From the NCBI GenBank assembly GCA_922989275.2, contig OV277861.1:94402993-94466992 (forward strand): a DNA stretch of 64,000 nucleotides, in the 5' to 3' direction. The notes under the pieces are model-generated. The model was given only the letters and a program-made list of their open reading frames with translations. It had not been told where the DNA came from and ran no database searches. The translations under genes and the position numbers were made by a program. This document shows, in pieces, positions 31,778-42,713 of this stretch. Source of the DNA: Gari tellinella (Eukaryota > Mollusca > Bivalvia > Cardiida > Psammobiidae). The first letter of the stretch is position 1; every line of letters starts with the position of its first letter.

Positions 31778-32274
31778 ACAAACAATCACCATACACCCTT
31801 CACGAAAGAATCGATAAATACTGATACGACTGTAATTTCATTTTCATCTTTCATAAATAGGCATAAATCTAAATTGATATTGGAACAAAGATCTTTCTGC
31901 GTGATCAAAGCCCCGTGCACTTGCGAACTATGTTATTTGCCAATGGAAGCTGTGTTACTAGCTAATAACGGGCCTTGAAGCTTCGGAGGGTCACATGATT
32001 GATCCATTTACTTTGTCAGATCATAATTCACCCAGATTGCCAATTTGTACTGTATTTCCAAATATTTAGACATAAATGCTGCTTTTCTCCCCCATCCAAT
32101 ATTATGGTCCTGATCAGATTATCAGAAAGACCTGCTTGATTTCATGTCCACTCGGAAAACATGATTGAGCCGAGTTTTATTGAGCTGGGAATCAGCCAAA
32201 AGTACAAAGACGGTCAGGAAGTATAGGTGTTGGAATGGCTGGAGCGAGGTGTTAATATTACTATAGTAGGCTTA

Positions 32275-32738
32275 TACCCTATCATGGCCTGTTTCTAGTA
32301 CGGAATAGATAGTACTTTAGTTAACCCATTCCCCCATAGTCTGTTTCTAGTTTTGAAGATAGATTACCACTTAAAACAGGTTGAAAGTAAAGCAGAATGC
32401 GCCTCAATCTGCTAAAATATAGAAATTATTTTTGATGATACATACACATGACTGAACAAATTTTACATATTTTCTTCAGTGAAGGAATAAATTGAAGGCG
32501 TAAAAAGGTGTATTTATGGAGTTAAGGGTTAAAGCAGGTTGAAAGTAAAGCAGAAAATATTTCCACTTTTATAGTTTGCACCATAAGAGATATTTTCTAT
32601 TATCCTAGCAGATGGTAGATTAAAGGCTTAAAGTATTGGCAAAAAGCACCTGAAGAATGCATTCTACTTTAATTTCAACTTGATTTGGGTGTTCATCCAT
32701 CTTCAAAACTAGAAACAGGCTATGGGGTAATGATTTAA
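32275..32738. mobile_element. Mosaic of TTAA-A pieces around an A+ copy
   Basis: An A+ head fragment (GGCCTGTTTCTAGTACGG) is followed by an A+ copy (32321-32532, right hairpin arm deleted), then TTAAAGCAGGTTGAAAG and an A- tail ending CAGGCTATGGGGTAATG at 32730. Confidence 0.7.
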
Positions 32739-32949
32739 TGTTCATACTGACAAACATTATACAGTTCATTTTTCATTTAAACTTCGTAAACAAATTTTAA
32801 GTTACACCCATGTCAAAGCATGTCAAATATTTGACCTTGTTTCTTAAAATTAAACTTCTTATTTACAATAAATGCCAATCGTAAAATTTGAACTTGTTTC
32901 CAAAAGAAAACCTCTTATTTACAGTCACCTTTAATGCTAAAAAGAAACT

Positions 32950-33085
32950 TGGCTGTCTTTAAGATAGTCTCTTGATCCAGATCAGATGCTGAGTAACTTA
33001 ACAAGAAATCTACATAAAATCTGTTTTACACTCACATTTAAAAAAATAAAACAACTTTTTTTAAGCAGACAATAATTAAACATGA
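32950..33085. repeat. Decayed TTAA-G remnant
   Basis: TTGATCCAGATCAGATGCTGAGTAACTT and AAGCAGACAATAATT; hairpin lost. Confidence 0.4.
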
Positions 33086-33767
33086 AAAGGGGTAAATCTT
33101 GTACAACAAAATACCAAATTGTTTTTATGCAAAAATAAACTCTGTGTCTTCTCCACCCAGCTGGTACCCAACGGAGCTGACTGACAGGTGGCCCAACACC
33201 TCTTGCCTTTTAAGCCGAGAACCAGGCTAACCAACTGACACCTACCCATGGTCCCTTTCACTGCTCGTGGATTTATTCGCACCACCAAATATGGTATAAC
33301 AAAGCTAATAACGAAAATTAGTGTTACAATTCTGATTTACTGACATATCCTCGCTGGGGAGAAGTGCGAATGCTGTAGGATTTAGTGGAATTATGATATA
33401 AACCTTTCAGGACGTAACTAAATTAAGTGGCAACCACATCGGCTGTAAACATAGATTAGCTTCCGAATTTTTGCCCCCTATGTTCGCTCGATTGTTAGTC
33501 GAATCTAATTCTAGATCAGGTTTAATTTCAGAGTGAATTCCTTGTCACAGAAGGGCGATGAAATAGCAGGAAAGGAGAAAAGTTTTTATCAAGATTGATT
33601 GGACCAATACTCTACCACACCATACTGGTAGGCTAAGCAATAGCGGTGATGGAATTAGTTGGGACAATTTATATGAACACCAAACAGGAACATGGGAAAT
33701 TGTCGGAAGCATTAACGCTTCAAGCACGGGAAAACCAGCACTCACAACCTTCAATTAAACTTATATT

Positions 33768-33834
33768 TACAACAGTATGGATTTTGATCAGGCCCCACGT
33801 AAGTGGGGCCTGATCAGAATCCAATCTGTTTGTA
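33768..33834. repeat. G-type hairpin, GGCCCCAC variant
   Basis: GGATTTTGATCAGGCCCCAC / GTGGGGCCTGATCAGAATCC with spacer GTAA. G-type sequence with GCTGGGTGTAAAG continues to about 33950. Confidence 0.8.
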
Positions 33835-34294
33835 AACTGGAAGGTAATTGGATAAAAATAATGAGAATTTAACGAGACGACAGAAAGTCAAGCAGATGAC
33901 GTTTTGAACAGCAGCGTTTTGCTGGGTGTAAAGCAATAATGCTGGAATGCCAGCGGTGGACAAATGTTGTAAATAATTTACAAGGCATCAGCTCTTGTTT
34001 GGACAAATTTAGGTAAAAGACTTAAGTGGTGAACTTGATATAGCCAACATGTTGCAAACGTCTATTTTATTCAACTGGCTATTATAACCTGGTCTGACCA
34101 TTTTCAAAACATGTCATTTTTAACCCGATGCACTCAAATCTTGGTGTGTTTTTTTCAGATTTGTTTAAGAATAATGAAGACTGAAAGTGTAGCAGATATG
34201 TCCCTTATATTAAGCCTGCCTTTATGCAGCCAATCTAGCTGTAAGGGTGTAGGAGAAGATTATTTTGACTGGCTAATTAGGACAAATGTACCCC

Positions 34295-34541
34295 TTAACC
34301 CCATAACCTGTTAATTACTAGTTTTGAAGACAATTGATCATTTAAAGCAGGTTGAAAATAAAGCAGAATGTGCCTTAATAAGGCACATTCTGCTTTACTT
34401 TCAGCCTGCTTTAAGCTACTATCTGCTAGGATATAGAAAATATGTCTTATGGTACATGTTAATGATTATTATATTTTTCAGTGGAAGAATAAATTAAATG
34501 AATTGTGCTAAAAGGCATTTCTATGTGGGAAATGGATACAA
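34295..34541 (+). mobile_element. TTAA-A, A+
   Basis: TTAACCCCATAACCTG start; perfect hairpin centred on TGCCTTAATAAGGCA; ends ATGTGGGAAATGG without TTAA. Confidence 0.8.
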
Positions 34542-34587
34542 AGGCATTTATGTGGTGGTATTTCAAGCTTGTATACATTTATTTGCC

Positions 34588-34779
34588 CAGAGCTCCAGAT
34601 AAGGGTAGTATTTCAAAAACTAAAATCTTTATTTTTGCATTAAACCCTATGTTGTCACTACTCATTAGAATGGTCTCGAAGAGACGATTCTAATGAGTAG
34701 TGACAACATAGGATTTGGTGCTGAAATGAGTAAGAAAATGCTGGATTTGTTAAGTTTACTCCCTCTTATCTGGAGCCCT
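34588..34779. mobile_element. CAG-C with 7-bp target duplication
   Basis: ATTTGCC at 34581-34587 and 34780-34786. CAGAGCTCCAGATAAG left, CTTATCTGGAGCCCT right; hairpin GGTCTCGAAGAGACGATT near 34680. Confidence 0.9.
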
Positions 34780-34843
34780 ATTTGCCGAATTGTTTATGGC
34801 GCAATTAAGTCATCTTGGCAGGCTAAGAGTTTACATTTATAAT

Positions 34844-34874
34844 CAGACAGACAGACAAACAGACAGACAGACAA
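34844..34874. repeat. (AGAC)n microsatellite
   Basis: AGACAGACAGACAAACAGAC pattern; about eight units. Confidence 0.9.
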
Positions 34875-34996
34875 TTGAAAGAAAGAAAGGAAGAATAAGA
34901 AATAAACAGTCTAAACAAACAGTGATGGACACGAGTAACAGACATCCACAAAGACATACATGCAAAAAGAATGGTCTTCTTATCAAGGCTCAGGTC

Positions 34997-35029
34997 ACGC
35001 ACACACACACATATATATATATATATACT
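34997..35029. repeat. Compound (CA)n(TA)n microsatellite
   Basis: Alternating CA then TA dinucleotides. Confidence 0.9.
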
Positions 35030-35248
35030 TAAACAACAATAAATTTAAAATTTTGCCAAATAAGCATTTTTCTGCCCATGTAGATAGCTACCCGCTATCA
35101 TCTTAGTGTTAATTGGAAAAGAACCGCTACTCGCACATAGACTTGAAGACTATCTTCAACACCATCAAACTTCAATATCCCTTGCTTCAGTCAATTAAAG
35201 TTCACTGAATCCTATGACTAATCCTGGGTCACCAGTAACTAAAGATTT

Positions 35249-35316
35249 TGCAAATAGTTTGGATCCAGATCAGGCCCCACATGATGTGGGGCCTGATCTG
35301 CCCCCAAACTGTTTGT
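35249..35316. repeat. G-type hairpin, GGCCCCAC variant
   Basis: GGATCCAGATCAGGCCCCACA / TGTGGGGCCTGATCTG; same variant as at 33768. Confidence 0.8.
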
Positions 35317-35423
35317 TGATTTGATAGTACTACAGCTTCTTTTGATATCCAAAAGAATGAATTAAAATCAAATTTAAGCCAAACATATTTTGAGTAGATG
35401 GTATTTAATTTAGTACTCAAAGG

Positions 35424-35650
35424 TTAAACCCTTTTCACTATCTTAAATCTTGAATACAATGGTCGTTTGCAAACAGTTAAGATCCTGATCAGATGCCGCG
35501 TTATGCGGCATCTGGTCACGATCCAAACTGTTTGACACTGGTTTCAATATTTCTTCTAGAGTTCAAAATACCTAAACTTTAAATTTGGAAGATAAAAGAA
35601 GATGACAATTGTTTAAAATAGATGACATCATGGCAGCGCAGGGGTCAAAT
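35424..35650. mobile_element. TTAA-G, decayed ends
   Basis: TTAAACCCTTTTCACTATC left. Hairpin at 35468-35534 centred on GCCGCGTTATGCGGC; right GGCAGCGCAGGGGTCAA. Confidence 0.65.
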
Positions 35651-36068
35651 GTGAGAAGAAACGGTATTTGACCTTTCTTAATTCTGCCAACCCCTTTAAT
35701 CAACCCACTTTAAAAACCTCTCTAAGAAATGTTCTGTTGTTGTCAAGGGAAGTATAAAATGGTTTAATTGGTCGTAAATGTTGAAACAACACATACTAAA
35801 ACCTGTTTTAGAACTTGCTTGTCAGTTTTTATACCGACAACAGGCATGAAACTAAGTCCTCCTTAAATAAAACGCTTGCAGAGCTCAAGATCAGGTTATT
35901 GCAATTCAATATCTTGATCCCAGTAAAGTCAAACATTTTTCCTTAAATTTAATTTCATTATTTCGAAATTGCTCAAGTAGATCCAACATTATCCTTATTT
36001 CAAAGTTTAAATAATGGGTATATTTGACTAAGCCATGTATTAACTTTCAAATAAAGGATATATTCGAC

Positions 36069-36158
36069 TTAACCTTTAACCCCATAGCCTGTTTTTAGTT
36101 TTTACGACAGATGGCCATGCACTTAAAACAGATTGAAAGTAAAGCAGAATGTGCTAAA
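36069..36158 (+). mobile_element. TTAA-A, A+, left half
   Basis: TTAACCTTTAACCCCATAGCC to GTAAAGCAGAATGTGC. Confidence 0.7.
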
Positions 36159-36237
36159 AAAGTAATGCAAAATTCTTCTTGTTTGAAGAATTAGAATCAT
36201 TTAGATAAAGATTTAGTTGGTTCATGCAGGTCAAAAT

Positions 36238-36282
36238 TAATACCGAAACTTGGCATCTGATCAGAATTCAAACTGTTTGCAA
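36238..36282. repeat. TTAA-G hairpin, one arm
   Basis: TTGGCATCTGATCAGAATTC then AAACTGTTTGCAAATG. Confidence 0.5.
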
Positions 36283-36334
36283 ATGCGAGTCCTGTCTCGA
36301 TTTAAATAATAACAAGAAGCGTTAAAAGAAGAGC

Positions 36335-36365
36335 GAAAGAGAGAGAGAGAGAGAGAGGGGGAGAT
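36335..36365. repeat. (GA)n microsatellite
   Basis: AGAGAGAGAGAGAGAGAG run ending in GGGGGAGA. Confidence 0.9.
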
Positions 36366-36643
36366 ATTTTAAGTCTTAGACCTACTATATGTTTTGGTTG
36401 TATATTGTCACTATAAAATATATCACAATCTTTGTTTCTAATCTATGTCATAGTTTTAAATCTAATAAAATAATTATATAGATTGGGGAAAATCCAAGCT
36501 TTTTACAGTAATCAAAAAGTGGGTTAATCAAAATGCAATCAGAGCTTATTAAAATTCAATCATATCCCAAGTTGCCTCTAAAACCTGATGTATATAGTTT
36601 AGCCTTCGGGAGATCATGTTCCTACCATTACCATATCATTATA

Positions 36644-37044
36644 CAGTCAAACCCCTCTATAACGACCACTAAATTACAGAGCTCCAGATAAGGGGAATAT
36701 TTCAGAATCTAAAATTATTATTTCTGAATTAAACCCTATGGTGTCACTACTCATTAGAATCGTCTCAAAGAGACGATTCTAATGAGTAGTAACACCATAG
36801 GATTTGATGCTGAAATGAGTGAGAAAATGTTGAATTTGTTCAGTTTAACCCCTCTTATCTGTAGCCCTGAATTATGTTAAAGCTAGGTGTTTAAGGCAGG
36901 TGGCTGCTTAAAGCAAGATGAAAGTAAACCAGAAAGCTCCTATAGAGCTTTCTGTTTTACTTTCAATTTGCTTTAAGCTGCCACCTGTCTTTCATCCAAT
37001 CAAATAGCCTTCCTTTAAATGGTGATAATAGAAGGGTTCTACTG
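36644..37044. mobile_element. TA-E element interrupted by CAG-C
   Basis: TA (36642-36643) CAGTCAAACCCCTCTATAACG left, GAAGGGTTCTACTG right. The hairpin GAAAGTAAACCAGAAAGCTCC is paired. Deleting 36677-36869 plus one AATTA restores CCACTAAATTATGTTAAAG, the normal E sequence. Confidence 0.9.
36677..36869. mobile_element. CAG-C nested in TA-E
   Basis: AATTA duplicated at 36672-36676 and 36870-36874. Ends CAGAGCTCCAGATAAG and CTTATCTGTAGCCCTG; hairpin CTCAAAGAGACGATT centre. Confidence 0.95.
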
Positions 37045-37277
37045 TTTCGTATTTCATCTCAAGCCCAAAATCTTAATCTGACAGTTTATTGATGATAATT
37101 TATGTAAATTAGAAAAACTTTGACATACTTAACTGTAACAAATTAATTCTTTCCCTCGGTGCTTGTTTTTGATGTTTTACATTGGTGGCCAAGGCCAAAT
37201 AAATCGTTATGAAAGTAAAACAATTCATGCATTTTTAAGAGTTTTCAACTTTGCCTTAATCCCAACTTTCAGCAGTC

Positions 37278-37751
37278 ACTTATTACCCCAGAGCCTGTTT
37301 TTAATTTTGAAGACTGGTAACCCCTTAACTCTTTGAACCCTAGTCGAGCATATATGCGTCATATGCAAACAGTGTACCTGTGAGGAGTAAACTTGTCCTA
37401 TGCAAACAGTGTAGACCCTGATCAGAGGGCTTCTTAAGGAGCCCTCTGATCAGGGTCTACACTGTTTGTCATTTTGACATATTTTGTAAAAATCAACCCT
37501 AAAAAGTCAAAATGGACTAGACTAAATTGAAACATAGAATTGTCCATTTGAGGTTTCAGGGAGGAAAGGGTTAACGGTTGCATTAAGCTACCATCTGCTA
37601 GGACGAAGGAAATATTTCTTAAAGTGCATCATATAATTTATGTTCATGTAACTTATGACTGTATAACTGTATAAAGTGGAACTATTTTCTTCAGTGGAGG
37701 AACAAATTAAAGGCGTAAAAGGGTATATCTATGCAGTAGTATATAGGTTAA
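37278..37751 (+). mobile_element. TTAA-A, A+, interrupted by TTAA-B
   Basis: Head TTATTACCCCAGAGCCTG to GGTAACCCC; tail GCATTAAGCTACCATCTGC to AGTATATAGGTTAA. The insertion is at the TTAA of the CACTTAAAGC motif; the hairpin itself is gone. Confidence 0.8.
37325..37574 (+). mobile_element. TTAA-B nested in TTAA-A
   Basis: TTAACTCTTTGAACCCTAGTC to GGGAGGAAAGGGTTAA; hairpin at 37399-37470 with one mismatch next to GGGCTTCTTAAGGAGCCC. Confidence 0.9.
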
Positions 37752-38073
37752 AGAAGTTTATGCTTCTGAAATAAATGGTCACGTTACACAAAGAGTCAGA
37801 TTGTATTCATTCTTGGTAATGAAAATAAAATGTAATGATCTTTGAATGTAATTACACAACTTTCGTGGTAATTGCAGCTCAGCAATACTTGTTAGAATTA
37901 AGGAAATGTGGCCTACATTTTATTTTTTTATTTCTTAAAGTGTGGTGATTATTTCAAATGATGCTGTGAATTTTTACAGCACATTTGTAAAGGTTTTAAT
38001 GGAAGTATAATACTGATTAGAGAGCCTCTTGTATAATTACAAACCATGAACACTCCTCTAGTCATTTGCTAAA

Positions 38074-38325
38074 TTAACCCTTTCCTCACTAGAAGCGACT
38101 TTTAGCGTATTTGTGTTATTCCTCCGCTAAAGAAAATGCTTCCAGTTTATACACTCATGAAGAATTACCACAACAAATATTTTATATATTCTTGCAGATG
38201 GTAGTTTAAAGCAGGCTGAAAGTAAAGCAGAATGTGCCTTAAGGCACATTCTGCTTTACTTTCAACCTGCTTTAAGTGATTACCTTTCTTTATTGTTATA
38301 AACAGTTTATTTGGTAAAGGGTTAA
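38074..38325 (-). mobile_element. TTAA-A, A-, complete
   Basis: TTAACCCTTTCCTCAC to TTGGTAAAGGGTTAA; perfect hairpin near 38240. Confidence 0.9.
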
Positions 38326-38628
38326 TGTACATGTATTGGTTTAGCCACTTCCTTCATTGCTTTTCCCAATGTTGATTTAACCTTTACTCCATAGCTTGTT
38401 TCTAGTTTTAAAAACAGGTGACCACTTAAAGAAGGTTGAAAGTAAAGCAGAATGTGCCTTAAGGCACATTCTGCTTTACTTTCAATCGACTTTAAGTGAT
38501 TACCTTTCTTTATTGTTATAAACAGTTTATTTGGTAAAGGGTTAATGTACATGTATTGGTTTAGCCACTTCCTTCATTGCTTTTCCCAATGTTGATTTAA
38601 CCTTTACTCCATAGCTTGTTTCTATTGT
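38217..38628. repeat. Direct duplication, 220-bp offset, within TTAA-A copies
   Basis: From GAAAGTAAAGCAGAATG through TTAAGTGATTACC and TGTACATGTATTGGTTTAGCC to CCATAGCTTGTTTCTA, the sequence repeats almost exactly 220 bp later (for example 38271 and 38491). Confidence 0.9.
38377..38545. mobile_element. TTAA-A mosaic: A+ head joined to A- tail
   Basis: Begins TTAACCTTTACTCCATAGC (A+), crosses the hairpin, and ends TTGGTAAAGGGTTAA, copied from the neighbouring A- element. Confidence 0.8.
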
Positions 38629-38829
38629 AAAGACATGCGACCACTTTAAGCATGTTTGGGCGCATTCTGCTTTACTTTCAGCCTGGTTTAAGCTATCATC
38701 TGCTAGAATATAGTAAACATTTATCATGATGCATATCTTTGGCTGTATAAATTGGAACTACATGTTTTTTCTTCAATGGAAGAATAAATTAAAGGCATAA
38801 AAATGTGTATCTAGAGAGTAAAGCCTTAA
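38597..38829 (+). mobile_element. TTAA-A, A+, left arm deleted
   Basis: TTAACCTTTACTCCATAGC to GAGAGTAAAGCCTTAA. A further A+ head fragment occupies 38848-38937. Confidence 0.75.
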
Positions 38830-38999
38830 GACAGGTGGTTGAAATTTTTAACCCTTCCCTTCATAGCCTGAAGTGTTTCTTAGTTTTGAAGACAAGTGAC
38901 CACTTTAAACAGGTTGAAAATTGAGCAGAATGTGTGGTGTCTTATTACTTAACCTGTGTCTTAAAATCTTTATGAACAAAATATGAGTGAACAGGTCCA

Positions 39000-39060
39000 G
39001 CTTCACTTTCATCTTGCTTTAAGCATTTCAATGGACCTTAAACACAGTATGGTATGGATG
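39000..39060. repeat. TA-E right-arm fragment
   Basis: CTTCACTTTCATCTTGCTTTAAGC. Confidence 0.4.
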
Positions 39061-40082
39061 ATTTGCACTTTTGGCTTAAGGTGAAAGGGTTAAGTCTCCC
39101 AAGAGAGGGTTTAAGTCTCAGGTTAAATCAAAGGGTTCCATGATATCATATCAGACCAATGCAGTGCCATGCGATATCTTCTTATTTGCATGTTAATAAT
39201 TACTGGGTCTTTTAAATATGGACTGGTTTAATTACAAAATGATCAGTCTATTAATTGACCCTTAATTTGCTAAAAAGGAGGTGTCAGGCATTTGCAAACA
39301 GCTTAAATTCCAGATACCAAACAACTCTGTTACAGTTGATCAGAGCCCAGACTGCTTCTACTTATATTGTATTTCAAATTTACTTAAATCCTGCTTAAAA
39401 CAGTCTTTTGCCTCAAATACATGCATACTTAGGAAGTGTGATAAAAGTAGAAAGAACAACAATAGAAACCTTGATTTGATGTAACAGTTTTGTTTTATAT
39501 TCATATCATTGAAGGGTACCAGGTATCGGTGTAGACCCAGATCATCTTTGGACAAGCACTGTAACAACTCTGATGATCTAAGACCTTAAATTCCACCATA
39601 CACTCTATCAGTTTTCTTATTCTTAGTCTTATTCCAGCTAGAAATTCTTTGCAAATTTTTTTTTAAAGAAAATGATGGCCGACGTCATTTTCAGCATAAA
39701 AAATTATAGATTTTGAAAATTAATTGAGTCCCTTTAATGTTGATATCAAATCAATATCACTCCATAATTTCATACCTATTTCTATTCAATATTGGATTTC
39801 TTAAATTGATCAGCTAAGCTATCACTGGCGACATGAAAAATGCTTGTCCAACTTCAAATGGGTAATTTTTTCGGGCATTTGTAAACAGAGTCGTGTTCCC
39901 TGTCCCTTCCCCATCATTTGTTCGAAATTTGAAGAACGTTTTGCGCCTTTGTCCATTCTGTCATTCAGTGACTGCTCCCTTTTATAACATAAACTGCTTA
40001 TTACAATTATCATATACAACCACTCTTGTAATAATCAACCATTCCAAAGTAGACCAATGTGTAATTCTTAATATAGGTTATT

Positions 40083-40157
40083 GCTTAATGCAGGACAATA
40101 ATAATGCAGAAAGCTCCTATAGGAGCTTTCTGCATTATTTTTGTCCTGCATTAAGTA
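40083..40157. repeat. TA-F hairpin, near-perfect
   Basis: GCTTAATGCAGGACAATAATAA...GCTCCTATAGGAGC...TTATTTTTGTCCTGCATTAAG. Confidence 0.85.
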
Positions 40158-40167
40158 GGTGTACATC

Positions 40168-40382
40168 TTAACCCTTATCATGCTAAATTGCCGTCAGCTT
40201 AAAATATATTGTCAGCAAAATAAGATAAAATTCATTCTGATAAATTTTCAAACTTTAGAAAATATTAATATGAGTGGCAAACAGCTTGGGTCCATATCAG
40301 ACGCCGCGTTACGCGGCGTCTGATATGGATCCAAGTTGTTTGCAAATATTAGCCAGGTGGTGCTTAGCAGGATAAAGGTTAA
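40168..40382 (+). mobile_element. TTAA-G, complete
   Basis: TTAACCCTTATCATGC to TAGCAGGATAAAGGTTAA; hairpin at 40276-40344 centred on CGCCGCGTTACGCGGCG. Confidence 0.85.
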
Positions 40383-40950
40383 GAGATTTCCACAGGACTC
40401 GAAGAAGTGGTCCCTTGATTCAAGTTTCACTGTTACTATAATTATAAATTCATTGGGTGTTCATACAAGGCACTCAGTCATCAATGCAAATAATAAAAGA
40501 CCCTGAAAAGTCATTATTAATCCAACCGATAGTTAAATTTCATCCATTGCCTTTATTCAATGGTGGGGGATATATCATTAGAAATTAAACCCCACTGAAA
40601 TCGTTCACGCCTGTTTGGAGAAATCGGTGTGGTGACAGGTAGAGAATAATATTATAGCAATTTGTACAATTACCCAGGAACAAAGAAATAAAAGTGAAAT
40701 TATAATTTCATGCCTATACATTTCAAAGAGATTTGAAAGCTTGACAATAAGTACAACATTTATGCTTACACGCCATAAGATTACTGGACTAACGGTATGC
40801 AAATTAGCTGTTTGGAGCCAGACAGTTGGGCTACAATCAAAATTTAATGTCAATTGATAATAGATAATAAATCAATGTTCTGATTCTACCACCATTCTCA
40901 ACCAAAGAAGAATCTGATCATGTTAACATGAGGCCATATCAAAAATACAT

Positions 40951-41310
40951 CTAAACCCATTATGCATTTTTATGCCTTTAACTCATTCCTTCAATAAAGA
41001 AAGTATTAGGTCCACTTTACACAGTCATTAATATTTTTTCCATAGGTCAATCTGCTTCTATATTCTAACAGAGTAACATTGGTAGCTTAACCCTGAACTC
41101 AAATGATACACTTTTTTATTCTTCCACTTAAGAAAGTAGTTCTTTTGATAAAGTAATGAACTTCAGAAATTTTCCCTATATCCTAGAAGATGAGCTTAAA
41201 GCAGGCTTAAAGTAAAGCAGGATGTGCCTCAATGCACATTCTGCTTTACTTTCAACCTGCTGTCTTCAAAGAAACAGGTTATGGGGTAAAGCAGACTGAA
41301 AGTAAAGTAA
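40951..41310 (-). mobile_element. TTAA-A, A-, interrupted by another A- copy
   Basis: Head CTAAACCCATTATGC to ACATTGGTAGC, then the insertion, then AAGCAGACTGAAAGTAAAG. The target is the TTAA of AGCTTAAAGCAG. Confidence 0.75.
41087..41289 (-). mobile_element. TTAA-A nested in TTAA-A
   Basis: TTAACCCTGAACTC left; right end TATGGGGTAA, where the duplicated TTAA has become GTAA. Hairpin GTGCCTCAATGCAC centre. Confidence 0.75.
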
Positions 41311-41429
41311 GCATTTGTACCGTAATATTGCTTTTTAATCCATATTTAAATAAATACGTTTAAACATAGATTTAACCCTTGAATATCGGTCCTGATGAAC
41401 TTCAACATGCAGGTAATTGGCAACAGCAG

Positions 41430-41572
41430 CTGTCAATTACAAACAGACTGTGTCCAGAACATGCTGTCAATTACAAACAGACTGTATCCAGAACATTATA
41501 CTGTCAATTACAAACAAACAGTTTCCAGAACATGCTGTCAATTACAAACAGACAGGGTCCAGAACATGCTGT
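41430..41572. repeat. Minisatellite, four copies of 34-37 bp
   Basis: CTGTCAATTACAAACAGAC recurs, with unit starts at 41430, 41464, 41501 and 41535; spacer GTGTCCAGAACATG. Confidence 0.95.
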
Positions 41573-41860
41573 CTGAGGTAGTTTCAATACTGTCATTTAA
41601 AGACATAATATTTTACTAAGACAACTGTTTTGAAGCAGATGTTGTTTTTATGGCTAGATAATAGTTGAAATTGTGGCAAAATTAACCTGTCTGTCATCAC
41701 GTTTATCTGCATTAAGATCACTGTTCATCTGTCACTGTTGCTTTTATCTTTCTATCTTTCATTATTCTCACTTGTCAACAAGACATATTCTTACCAGCTA
41801 TTACAATTAAACTTATCTTAAGAAACAATTAAATATGACGATATAGGAGTCTTTTGAAGA

Positions 41861-41958
41861 CAGGTGGCAGCTCTATATTATGAAGAACAAAAGTAAAGCA
41901 GAAAGCTCCTACAGGAGCTTTCTGCTGTACATTTTGTTTAGCATTAAGCAGTTACCTC
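41861..41958. repeat. E/F-type hairpin
   Basis: AAAGTAAAGCAGAAAGCTCC / AGGAGCTTTCTGCTGTAC, outer arms GACAGGTGGCAG versus GCAGTTACC. Confidence 0.75.
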
Positions 41959-42468
41959 TAATAAGATATTTTACATGTTTGTCCATAGATTGCATGGTTG
42001 CTTCATTTAAGTTTTATTGTACATGGGTTTTGAAAAGCCTGATATTAAGTTGATGGCTTAAGGCAGGCAAAAAATTATTAATTATCCTTGAAATCAATAG
42101 TGAGTGTGGCTAAGATATTAGTCATAAATTCATAATCCAACCTTCTGAATAGCAATATACTTAGAATAGTAAATAAAATATACGTTTGCACTCCGTCACA
42201 CACTCAAAAGAGGGCTTAAAATGTTTTTGGAAATTAAAGACACAGTGAGCTTCCTGATTTTAACTTTCATCATGTAGATTTTTTAAATAATAACCTTTTA
42301 AATCCTTAATAAGTGCTTGAACTAGGAAATGATAATTATGCAGATTGTATAATATGAAATAACATTAATGATATTCATCTGACTTCTCAAGAAAAAAAAT
42401 CAAGATCAGTTGCTGTGAAAGAAACACTTTATGGTCTTATCAAGATTCAACTGTTGGTCACTATTTAT

Positions 42469-42713
42469 TTAACCCATTACCCCATAGCTAATGTTTCCAG
42501 TTTTGAAAATAGCTTATCACTTGAAGCAGGTTGAAAGTAAAGCAGAATGTGCATTCTGCTTTACTTTCAACCTGCTTTAGGCTACCATCTGCTGGAACAT
42601 AGAAAATATTTCTTATAATACATTATTCATTGCTGTGTAAACTGGAACTTTTTTCTTCAGTAGATGACTGAATTAAAGGCATAAAAGGGTGTATTTATGG
42701 GGTAATGGGTTAA
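42469..42713 (+). mobile_element. TTAA-A, A+, shortened hairpin
   Basis: TTAACCCATTACCCCATAGC to GGGGTAATGGGTTAA. The hairpin centre TTAA is lost (GAATGTGCATTC). Confidence 0.85.

Noticed and set aside
32275..32738. Clean A-in-A nesting
   Set aside because: The left fragment is A+ and the right tail is A-, so simple insertion does not explain it; annotated as a mosaic instead.
33076..33288. 70-codon minus-strand frame starting VVRINPRAVKGTMG in unique sequence
   Set aside because: No recognisable family, no clear splice signals, and its length is within chance expectation. Could be re-examined by a protein search.
41430..41572. Regular 34-37 bp repeats resembling a CRISPR array
   Set aside because: There are no unique spacers (the whole unit repeats), the genome is eukaryotic, and no associated genes are present.
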